Of a stretch of 64,000 nt of DNA, positions 36,501-44,742 are shown one piece after another (position 1 is the first letter of the stretch; the number at the start of each line of letters is the position of its first letter). The stretch is from positions 20,584,001-20,648,000 of the forward strand of contig NC_079883.1 of assembly GCF_029227915.1 (NCBI RefSeq), given 5' to 3'. This stretch comes from Hydractinia symbiolongicarpus. Lineage: Eukaryota > Cnidaria > Hydrozoa > Anthoathecata > Hydractiniidae. A program made the position numbers and the translations under genes. A model generated the notes under the pieces. The model saw nothing but the letters and a program-made list of their open reading frames with translations. It searched no databases and was not told where the DNA came from.

Positions 36501-36556
36501 TTAAAATGTGGGACGGATCTAAATGTAACTGTGATGAATGTAAGGTCCCTTTATAG
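33464..36556 (+). CDS. LINE ORF2: endonuclease-reverse transcriptase
   Basis: Open for 1030 codons in the -1 frame relative to ORF1 and overlapping it by 40 nt. The EN domain has LNINSLRNK (33653 on), FAETKLDE, IYRPP, MGDINID (34055 on), IDVILTN and GLSDHH, so the catalytic Asn, Glu, Asp and His are kept. The RT has YRPVSVLNVFSK, DLSKAFDCVPHDLL (about 35443), GVPQGSILGP (35612-35641) and YADD (35705-35716). The C-terminus carries a WDGSKCNCDECK zinc-knuckle-like end. There is no ATG in frame before 34055, which lies inside EN and would remove its first catalytic motifs. ORF2 is therefore probably made as an ORF1 fusion (about 1496 aa) by frameshifting, or by non-AUG initiation. Confidence 0.92.
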   Translation, partial: FFRSAGVFHRLGLVCDDNKSDIPDECVGSQYRNDQNPTHNSHQSSLDEIHKLRIKYPSNPLLGYLNINSLRNKIIDAREILTKFSPDYFVFAETKLDESFPNEQFYINNYEIRTRKDRNKNGGGLIEYVKKGVACRHVNDLGITNNEIICSELTIRNKKWTVISIYRPPHYSNLNNFFEELEIALNKALSKVENIIIMGDINIDCHNSNDSGFETLNNFCDIFSLENLVKNKTCFAGPNGTAIDVILTNRPRCFQHTLTCETGLSDHHQMVTTFLKSHLARLASKKIIYRSYKNFNEANFLRDVENANFICNSKDPELNYENLINVFTSIIEKHAPQKQKTLRGNEAPFMTKELKKAIYTRSRFKNKYNKNPTSENKITYKKQRNKCVNLRKKAIKNHFKRVTESGFISKKTFWETVKPLISNKSGISKGDIAIVQNESLVTDKKQLTKLFNEYYINILENSCGMKPNPIKYKNVNDKSKMIEEIVDSFENHPSIIKIKEINDSNNNENFTFQEVDENTISKLFNDLNTKVSTGEDTIPSKLVKLAKRHLVTPLTDAINSSIVSNKFPSKAKRAAVTPLDKGGKDKTKISNYRPVSVLNVFSKFYERVMKEQITAYMESKLSIFLSAYRKCYSTQQVLIRLIEEWKSKLDKNYVVGAILMDLSKAFDCVPHDLLIAKLAAYGFDNKSLQFILSYLTDREQATRINGIYSLFQIILSGVPQGSILGPIIFNIFINDLFLFIEKYKLHNYADDNTISNFSNSIPNLINTLENEAKTALSWLKENKMIANPEKFHSIILTKNKADNLGLKFNIGNKTIESENNVKLLGVTIDNKLNFDRHVSDLCRKASAQLNALFRSRSFLSFQAKYILVQSFIYANFNYCSLIWHFSSSKSLSKVEMIQKRALRFLYNDTVSTYENLLKNSSKSHMNVNRLRSLCIEISKTINNSSPLFMKDIFCLNDNGRTVREQNTNNLVVSRKRTATFGTNSLSALGPKIWNNLPSHLKRCDNLKVFKSMIKMWDGSKCNCDECKVPL

Positions 36557-36700
36557 AACTTTGTTGTTATTATTGTTTATATATATAAAAAAAATGATTT
36601 TATTTAATTGTAAACATAAAAAAAATTTAGTCGATTTAGATTAGTTTTCTTAATTACTTTTTTTTTGGAAACTATTGTAAATATGTGAATAATCGACTTT

Positions 36701-36712
36701 AAAAAAAAAAAG

Positions 36713-36746
<34 letters not shown>
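36701..36746 (+). other. Poly(A) tail of the LINE
   Basis: Forty-five A residues interrupted by a single G at 36712. It ends exactly where GTTTGG of the target duplication begins. Confidence 0.9.
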
Positions 36747-36750
<4 letters not shown>

Positions 36751-37097
36751 GGAGAAGATCTCTTTACATGAATATTGGTAGCCCTGACGTGAAGGCAGAC
36801 GGTGATCGTATTGCAATAGGCTGGATGGATGGAGGTTGTGCAGTTGATATGTTGGAGGAACTGATTAGCTGTAGGTGCAAAAGTGGTTGTAAGAAGAGGA
36901 CGGGCAAGTGTTTGCAGAATGAGCTGCAACGTACAACTATTTGTAAATGCTTGAAGAACGGTAAGACCGAATAGAATGATGAAGATAGTGAACAATGTGA
37001 TAGCGCTGGTGAGAAAATGGGTGATGTGGATAACAACATGGACGAAGTCGACTTTTTGATGGAGGAGTGTGATGTTGATATAGAAATACTTCCGTGA
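36747..37097 (+). pseudogene. 3' part of the CXC-domain gene interrupted by the LINE
   Basis: The frame restarts with Val-Trp (GTTTGG), then RRSLYMNIGSPDV, AIGWMDGG and LEELISCRCKSGCKKRTGKC. The series C-x-C-x3-C-x6-C and later ICKC resembles a tesmin/TSO1-type CXC module. A TAG at 36972-36974 breaks the frame. Past it the same frame continues through an acidic tail (DEDSEQCD, then VDFLMEECD) to TGA at 37095-37097. An acidic end after the CXC region is typical of this repeated family. It is inactive from both the nonsense codon and the LINE. Confidence 0.6.
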
Positions 37098-37099
37098 AT

Positions 37100-37690
37100 A
37101 CCAGTGTTTTTGTTTATTGTACTGTAGTGTATCGTGTTGTTTTAATTGAGATATGGTTCGATTTTAGGCTATCGATAGTGAAATGAAGTCGTTTCAAATT
37201 AAGATTTATCACTTTAACTGTAACTCTACTGGCCCTGCAGTAAAAGCATGAAGAAAAACCATTTAATTCTAGGTTATCGATTCACACTGGATAAAATACG
37301 ATGATATTTTATTTATCGCATTTGTCTTCAAGATTATGAATATACTATTTTTTTTTGTTATAGATGTTTTTATGTATTATATTCAATTTTATAGCTGACA
37401 ATGCCAATCGTAATAAAAAGGTTTTAAAGCAATGGAAATCACAAAATCGATAAAACACGATAATGCACGATAAGCTAATTTTATATCACTAATTATTTAA
37501 AACTGCGGGTTTACCAGCGTAGTAACATTTACTTTTTGGAATCAGCACAATTAAAAGTGGACAATTACGTTGCAACCACCAGAAAGAGACGCCGTACTAC
37601 CCTCTACTACGAAGAAATACATCCCTAATTTGCTTTTACACAAAGAAATACGTTCTACTACAACATAGTCTATAGAAAAAAACTTTTTTT
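37100..37690. other. Intergenic, nothing recognised
   Basis: AT-rich sequence between the CXC pseudogene and the minisatellite. No gene, repeat or element ends identified. Confidence 0.5.
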
Positions 37691-37725
37691 TCTAAAGACT
37701 ATGACTAAAAGCTTCTACACTCTAC

Positions 37726-37990
37726 GTCAAGCTACTACAGTCTACTACACTCTACTACAGAGAAATACGCTCTACTACAGAGAAATACGCTCTTCTACAG
37801 GCTACTACACTCTACTACAGGCTACTACACTCTACTACAGAGAAATACGCTCTACTACAGAGAAATACGCTCTTCTACAGGCTACTACACTCTACTACAT
37901 TCTACTACGCTCCACTACAGGCTACTACACTCTACTACGACCTGCTACAGAGAATAAAATACTGCTACACATCGCTACGAAAAATTACGC
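37726..37990. repeat. CTACTACA / GAGAAATACGCT minisatellite
   Basis: Degenerate tandem array built from CTACTACACT, CTACTACAG and AGAAATACGCTCT modules, in higher-order units of roughly 60 nt. The array is open in one frame and extends to 38234, giving a Tyr/Thr/Leu-rich repeat. Decaying single modules continue to about 38090. No start context or splice signals support a gene. Confidence 0.85.
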
Positions 37991-38304
37991 TTTACTACAT
38001 TGTACTACAAGGAAAGAAAGGTCCGGCTACACTCGACAACAGACACTGATGAGCCTCACTACAGTGTGCTACAGGAAAATACGCGCCATGCTACACTGTT
38101 GTATAGAGTCTAGGCTATTATGTGCTAAAAGCGGGGCATATGGCGAAGAGGAAATCATTATCTCCAGAAGGCTTGGAAAGTACATAGGTCTAACGCATGT
38201 TGAATATGTTATCTCCTTCATATTCAGGAAGTAATACGTGGACGACTTACCGGGTTTTTGGTTTGGCGTCGCTGTTTAAAAGGCAATGGGGAGGGTGTCC
38301 GACA

Positions 38305-38350
38305 CAAAGTCGGGCGAAAATATTTGTCTTGCTTTAGCCGCCCGACTTTG
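38305..38350. repeat. Hairpin with CAAAGTCGGGCG arms
   Basis: CAAAGTCGGGCG at 38305-38316 and its exact complement CGCCCGACTTTG at 38339-38350, with a 22-nt loop. Related AAAGTCGG and ACTTTGGG motifs recur at 41425-41505 and 42630-42665, on the other side of the decayed gene at 38934-41265. Confidence 0.7.
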
Positions 38351-38933
38351 AAAGTTTTTGCCCTAATTGGTGCATGTATGAAAAATTACAGCACTGATTG
38401 AAAAAAAAGAGAGCATTTTTTAAGTGTTTTATTGGCAAGAAATAAAGAAATAATTTACGACGAAATAAAGTGAAACTTTTACCATAAGCATAAGAAAACC
38501 ACTGTATTGCAAAAAAATGCCTTTTGGTCAGTTTTGTGCTTTTAAACCTAATTAAGCGCAATCGAAGAGGGCGTTTTAAAATAATACTTTAAGGATAGTT
38601 TTAAGAAAAGATAAAAAAGGACGCTCCTATTAAACTAGCAGCCTTTATTCGTAAAGCTTTAGAACTTATTAAAGTTGCGCATTTACATTAATCCCGACTT
38701 ACTTTGAGCATAGTGTTTTGCGTGTTTTTTTTTAAGAAAGAAATCAAAGGTACCGCAAATCCTGGCGCGTAGATAGTGTGTAGTTACAAACCGTTTCCTG
38801 ATGTGCGCCACCATCACCATACTCAAATTGGTTCGCCAAAGTGAATTTAGAGAGACCAAATATCAAGTATCTGTTGACCACGGTATATTACCAAGATGTA
38901 ACAGTATAAATTTCTAAGGGGTCGGAATTTAAC

Positions 38934-41265
38934 TTGATGATAGAGATGTATATTCTGCCATTTTTAAAATTATTGAGATCATCATACTGCGACAATCTGT
39001 ATTGTCCATCTTCTTTGGTTGTCACTGGCGTGCAAGATTGTCCGTCTTTAAATCGAGGGATTACACCATTAGATATTCAGCATCAAATACCTTTCTGGTT
39101 TAATGATCATATGGCATCTACAAGATGTGGTCGAAAATCGCTAACGCGCCATTGAAATATTATTTCAATGGCGCGTTAGCGATTTTCCTATTGCTTTTAG
39201 GACATTAATACTGAAACAGGGTAGGTTTTCTTTTTAAAATCACCAGTTACAATAAAATTTTAAAATTGTTTTTATAAAAAATAATGTTTGTTTCTGTAGG
39301 CTAACCTCGCAATTTTGTAATGGAACAAGAAAAAACAAACCAATATCCTGTCCTAAATTCCCGCCACTGCTACCAGTCCACATTGCCGAATCTGGTAGCG
39401 GTAAACAAATCACAATAAATTCGTTGCCAGTGGAAATTACAGTGGCCATTTCAAGAAAGACAACTAGAGCGAAGGTCTTTTTTCATGAAAAATAAGATAC
39501 ATTACATTTTTAAACTAACAAGCTTAAAAAATGTCAAATTTACATTTTCATATTATATTCACACCTTCTCCTTTTTGTAGAAACGAACTGATAGCTATTA
39601 CACTTAGGGACAAGTCACATTACACTGCAAAGCTCCTTTACAATGGAAGCTGATACTTCCACGACGGGATGAAAAACGGATTGGTCGCTCAAAACCGCGA
39701 AGTGTTACCAGATGGTTACACACATACGTATCCTTTATATGGTATGATGTATAATGTTAAAAAAATTTATTGGTTAACACGTGCAATTTAAAGGAAGCAT
39801 GCAACACAATGATGAGTTTTACTTGTTTGCGCTTTAGTGCGAAAGGACGGACAGAAGACGCAAATTTTACGAGGTTTAACGAATAAATGTGCTACACCAA
39901 TAGCCAGGTAAAAAAACATATACTTAATAACTTGAACTGAGATACTTAAAAATGCTTTATTTTGTACAACTGATTCTTTAACATCGGATTTCCCATTTTT
40001 TGGCACATTATGATCAAATTTATTATTGCAAGTTAACTAAAAAAGGTTGTTCCATTTTTTATATTTAAGTATGTTTGTATAGATGATAATGCCGACGAAG
40101 ACAGAATATTTCAAGCTGCAGAAATTTTAAGCAACCTTCATAATGCAAATACAGGTTAGTTTATATATAAAGCATTTGTCTTGATTTTTTTATGCCCATC
40201 TGTTTAATGTTTACCATAAAATTACGTATTTCTATGTTTTACGAAATGTTTCTTATTAAGTGAACACAACCGATGGCTTTAATAGTACGAAACCCATGGA
40301 TTTTGAAGTAGAAAATGAAGATCAAGATCCTTATTCTATTGTATTTTTTCTGCTTTTAGTGTCGCAGGAAAGAGGACTTGGAGAAAGTATGTGCCACACT
40401 GATGATCTTGAACAACAATCTTGTGACTTGCCTTCTGTAAGTTATGTTCAAGAAAATACATCAGCTGACGCGGAAGAAGATCATACCGGTAATAATTATA
40501 ATCATAATTTTAAGAACTGGCTTTTATTTCCACGAAGAAAATTGCGTAAACGTTTTGTTATAAGTTATTATAAAATGTTTACATTTCACTTTTAAAGAAT
40601 CGTCGTTAAAAGCCTACTATAAAATGGACGAATATCAAAAATCTCAAATGTTACTTTCTTGGTTTGTTGGTGACTCTAATGCCTCATTAATTGTTAGTGA
40701 AAATGAAGAAGCGTCATTAAGCTTACTACCAAAATCTACTAAAAACATACCTGATTCCGTGCGTGATGACCTTGTGCAACCACGTATATATTGCCGTCCT
40801 ATGCTAATGGTGAATTTATCAAACGTATCATATGTATTTTTCATTTCCTCTTTCGATTATTTTTCCTAAATTTCTATTTTTACAGAGAACGAAATATCTG
40901 ACAAAGAGAATGAGTTAGAGACCGAATGGACTGATTTTCTTAAAAGGACCCTTAAGGACGGAATTCTCTCTACGATTGTGGAAAAATCAGCAGATTCGCA
41001 CCACAATATCCTGTTAAATCTTAAATCAGGTGGTGCTTTTCAGGTTGCTGCTAACATGCACGAAATTGAAAAGAGAGACCCAGAATTTGCTCTACAGCTT
41101 GACAAGTGCTTAAAAAGCTCGGCACCAGTAGAACTTATTGGTTCCTTCTTATCGAAGAATTTTGCTGACGAATTACTATTTGGTAGTAAAAGAGTAAGCA
41201 TGTTACTGTACGTCCAAGTGAAGCTTTTTACTCTTTTTTAATTTCAGAACGGTTTATGGTTGTAA
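38934..41265 (+). pseudogene. Multi-exon gene of unknown family, possibly USP-like, with a nonsense codon
   Basis: Not confidently identified. Probable exons: A about 38934-39135 (SSYCDNLYCPS, then STRCGRK); B about 39300-39460 (FCNGTRKNKPISCPKF, INSLPVEITV); C 39581-39741; D 40083-40154; E 40261-40488; F 40598-40783; G 40886-41193; H 41248-41265. From C on, every GT-AG junction is phase-compatible and H ends in TAA. Exon C reads ELIAITLRDKSHYTAKLLYN, then a TGA, then YFHDGM. An x-HYTA-x... (W)YxHDG pattern resembles the His-box region of ubiquitin-specific-protease-like domains found in repeated cnidarian genes. The TGA probably replaces Trp. Exons E-G are acidic and unidentifiable. A and B do not join in phase and a 55-bp palindrome follows A, so the 5' half is damaged. 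Confidence 0.5.
39133..39187. repeat. 55-bp perfect palindrome (27-bp arms, 1-nt centre)
   Basis: The left arm begins GAAAATCGCTAACGCGCC and the right arm is its exact complement, ending GGCGCGTTAGCGATTTTC, with a single T at the centre (39160). GC-rich steps (AACGCGCC) stand out against the AT-rich surroundings. It follows directly after the last coding codons of putative exon A. Confidence 0.9.
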
Positions 41266-41939
41266 AACGCAGTCATATGACGCGTATCTGTGTTTTTATT
41301 TTTATTTTGACTAGCGTTATATTTGGTATTATGTTATTTTTGACTTCTTCTCATTTTTGTCCTTAGCTTCTTTCAAATATTTTTTTCTTGGCTTTTTTAA
41401 GCATTTTTCTTTTGTACAACCTACAAAGTCGGTCGAAAATCGTCAGTATTAAAATGCTCCACTTTGGGTGGCTTTTACTCCTGCCCAAAGTCAGTCAAAA
41501 ATCGTCAATATTACAATGTCACTCTATTCTGATCATGCTTTTGCCGAAATAGTTGCAGATTAAAAGTTTAAATTTTGGTTAAGTATGTGTTCATAAGAGC
41601 GAATTTTCGTTAAATTAAGGCCTAAAACAAGAATCCCTGCGGCTTAAAGATTTCCACCATTAGCAATAATCTGAAAAACTACTGAACTTTGAAGAGGACT
41701 GAGTAATATGGGGGAACAAAATCATTGAATACTCTAAAATTTTAAAATTCAATTTTTGATTATTATTGTAACTGAAAATCATAGCTAACTTAACTTACAT
41801 AAAGTTCATTTCTCTATAAGAACAATTTTAAAAGAAAAATAATAAACCTGAAAATTCATGAACAATAAAAACAAAATAAGAACAACGGCAAGGCTGAAAA
41901 TTTATCGATTTTTCTTTTTCTCTGAAAAACAGCTTGGAA

Positions 41940-42335
41940 AATATTTTTAAAGGTTGCAGCAAATTTTTTTTACATAATGAGTTACGAAAGGTTATTTTCA
42001 GACTACATAACCTTATTTTTTCGTTTATAACAAACTTGTCACGATTTTATAAACTGTAAAAGATTATCTTTCATCAAAAATATTCAACCTCAACAATTCC
42101 TCTTTAAATTTCAGTTCTGCTGAATATAGCTTTAGTCGACGTGCTTGCAAAATTGTTCAGAAGGAAATGACGAAATTATTAAAGGGAAACGTTAATAACA
42201 TCAAAGATGGCGCATTATAAGACGATCTTCATTATGCTACACTGCACGAGCTTTAATTTTCGATAGCATATAAACTTTACAATAAGGTATTGTTCATTGG
42301 ATAATAAAACAATTTGTTGCACTGGTTAGGATTCT
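41940..42335. mobile_element. Degenerate copy of the 20310-21114 MITE family
   Basis: Shares GAGTTACGAAAGGTT-like, CTTGTCACGATTTTATAA, CAACAATTCCTCTTTAAA and AAAGATGGCGCATTATAAGA blocks with the intronic element, in the same order and orientation. It ends with TTACTGCCTTAA, a decayed terminus. The left terminus is unclear. Confidence 0.65.
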
Positions 42336-43459
42336 TACTGCCTTAAAACTCATTTTATCCTCGTTCTCAGAAAAAAATCTGTCAAAATGAAGATTTAGGC
42401 TTTAGCCTGGATAAGTTTCGGGCGTCCAGCCTAGCTGCGCTGTCTCTAATTATCTCTCCTATCTCTCTATCTGCTCAGGCGATTTTAAAGATTCCACCTT
42501 TGCTGGCGAAAATGAAATAGTAAAGTAGTTTAAAGTTATTTTAAGACGCAAGGAATGCAGTTTCAACTGAAAAAAGAATTTGTTTTACTTTGCATAGTTT
42601 TGTCCTACTTGGGTTATGATTTGATAATGCCCGACTTTGGGCAGCCGCCCTACTTTGGGTGGAACAAGGGAACAAAATGTTTTTCTCTTTCCGCACAAAG
42701 TCATAGCTGAGCTATAGTGATTTTTTTGCTAAAGTATGAACAAACATTTTCACTTTTTTAGAGTCCGTGTTTGTCCTGGCTTTTTTTTTACTTTCTTAAA
42801 GGAAAAGATCCAAATAGGGAGATCTTCTAAAGTTCTTGTAAGGTTTTACCACTCCAATGAATTTTGTAGGTCATAATGTACTGCTATTGTAATTGTAAAT
42901 TCTTGTATGATTCTATCCAGATCTCCTTAGATCAGACCAATATTTCATTTTTCTCTTGCATATTTTTTCTTGATCACAATGCCAATAAATAAAAAAAGAA
43001 ATATATTTTGATTTTAAAATTACTCTAAGCACTCTAAGACTCTCCATCTAAGCCATGGCCCCTCCTGGAAATAATAGACAGGGTATATCCCTCAGTATTT
43101 ATGAGACTAGCCATGTAAAATATGCACATCTATCTTTGTGTTGATGACTTGAAAGATTAATAAGGATCTTTCCATGACACATTGTAGTTTAAAAGATCTT
43201 TGGATATTTAACTATATATTTCCAATTGGAAATTAAGATTATTCAAGTTTCAAGATTCGTGGAAAGATCTTACGAAATATTTGCATCAGCGAAGGTCTTG
43301 GGATATCTTAAAAGATATTGGAAGATCATTATAGTAAGATATAGCAAGGAGTTTTTAAACAACCAGAAAACGAACCCATTTTTAATCTTGGTTAAAAAGT
43401 ATTGAAAGCAGTTGGTGTCCATTCATTTAAAAATAAATGTCAATAGCTTTTGTGATTGT

Positions 43460-43530
43460 TAACTGTTTTAAACAATATATATATTGTTAACTGTTTTAAA
43501 CAATATATATATATTGTTTAAAACAGAAGT
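43460..43530. repeat. AT-rich palindrome cluster
   Basis: TGTTTTAAACAATATATAT is repeated and then inverted (ATATTGTTTAAAACAG), so the stretch can fold in more than one register. Similar TATAGCTTA palindromes follow to 43600. Confidence 0.7.
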
Positions 43531-43914
43531 GTAAGCTATATATAGCTTGCATATAACATGTAAGCTTAACATGTAAGCTATATAGCTTATCATATCTTAT
43601 TATTATGCTATGCACGCAGTGATAACAATAGAAAGCAATTAACTATTATGTGTAAACAAAACGATATGCAAATGTTCTTTATGTAGACATAAGGTCATTT
43701 CGAGGTTGTAAAATCTGCATACATGTAAAGTAACATTTAAGCAGTACTGTATATATTTTTTATATATTAAAAACTCGTAACTTTGTCACTGGTGAGTGAT
43801 TGACAAATTAGAATTTTCAACCTGCAAGAACTTTGTGTGTATGTATTCAGCCTGGCAAATGTGGACAACTTCGAAAGATTATTTCATTTATCATATTTTT
43901 AAATTGTTTCAGTC

Positions 43915-44210
43915 CAAGATCATAAAACAGATGACTCTGAATGTTTTGTTTTAAATAGATTTCCCATATTTAACCCAAATGAGCCTTTTAGACAATTTCG
44001 GACAGATCAATATTATCCTGAAAATTTCACACAGATCATTGATTTAGTCAGACCCTGGAATCATTTCAGGATTAAAACAATGTCTTTACTGACTTTATAA
44101 CCTAAGGATCATGAAACAGATGGCCTAGGAAGATGTTTTTAAATATAGGTTGTTCATATTTGCCCCAAAACCCTTTTTGGACAATTTCAGACATGTTTAT
44201 ATTTTATCTA
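43915..44210. repeat. Direct repeat, two diverged ~110-bp units
   Basis: Units at about 43915 and 44100 share GATCATRAAACAGATG, a CCATATTT/TCATATTT block, and GACAATTTCRGAC. Noncoding. Confidence 0.6.
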
Positions 44211-44742
44211 CATCCCCTTTATGGCCTCAGGATCTAAAAAAGAATATTTTTTTTTCAGTAAACTTTAATAAATTTAATGCTTCATTGTGATTCTACAGGC
44301 TTCTCATTTGTAAATATGTGCTTATGTGATCAATCGCATACGCCAGTTGACCATGTTACGCGATTCCATAGCGTACCTAATTTGCTCTGGGTACGCGATT
44401 TTTATAATGGCTATTTTTTTGTTTGACAACGCACCTGCAAAGGATGTTACGTGTGCGATGCGGGCTCCAGCCCTGAGAATCTAGGTCGGCACTCGGCAAT
44501 GTCGACCTGAAAACCCACCTTTATTAAATTGAAGTCGGCTTGTACATGCCGACCTATATTAATTTTCATTGCATTAAAGCAAATATTTTCTGTTTTTATT
44601 TTTTACCTGACCAAGTAAAAAAATTAAAACATTCCTTATGAAGGATGTGATCAGGGAAATAAATAAAGTAAAAAAGGGGAAATAATAATTGTTTTGTTAA
44701 GTATTTTATGCTATATATTTTTTTCCAGGCACAAATAAATCA

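Larger units (their letters stand above)
31992..36746 (+). mobile_element. Apparently full-length CR1/L2-type non-LTR retrotransposon
   Basis: A 4755-bp element with a 75-bp 5' leader, ORF1 (SGNH-type), overlapping ORF2 (apurinic-like endonuclease plus reverse transcriptase), a ~150-bp 3' UTR and a 46-nt A-rich tail (36701-36746, one G). Both ORFs are free of stops. The ORF1 SGNH domain and the ORF2 C-terminal W-D-G-x-K-C-x-C-x2-C motif point to the CR1/L2/Jockey group; exact clade not determined. Intact frames, a long tail and flanking duplications suggest a recent insertion. Confidence 0.9.
41266..44742. other. Intergenic between the decayed gene and EXOC5
   Basis: No gene recognised. It holds the degenerate TTAA-type copy (41940-42335), AAAGTCGG motifs, an AT palindrome cluster (43460-43530) and a ~110-bp direct repeat (43915-44210). 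An untranslated first exon of EXOC5 probably lies here, because the first coding exon is preceded by an acceptor. Confidence 0.5.

Noticed and set aside
33884-36556. ORF2 starting at position 33884
   Set aside because: The codon there is TTG inside the endonuclease domain. The open frame and conserved EN residues extend upstream to 33464.
36699-37039. Minus-strand open frames with poly-Phe
   Set aside because: Antisense of the LINE poly(A) tail and of the CXC gene fragment.
39651-39653. TGA in exon C of the unidentified gene as a selenocysteine codon
   Set aside because: The position fits a Trp (TGG to TGA) in a USP-like motif, no SECIS element is evident, and the 5' half is damaged, so a nonsense mutation is simpler.
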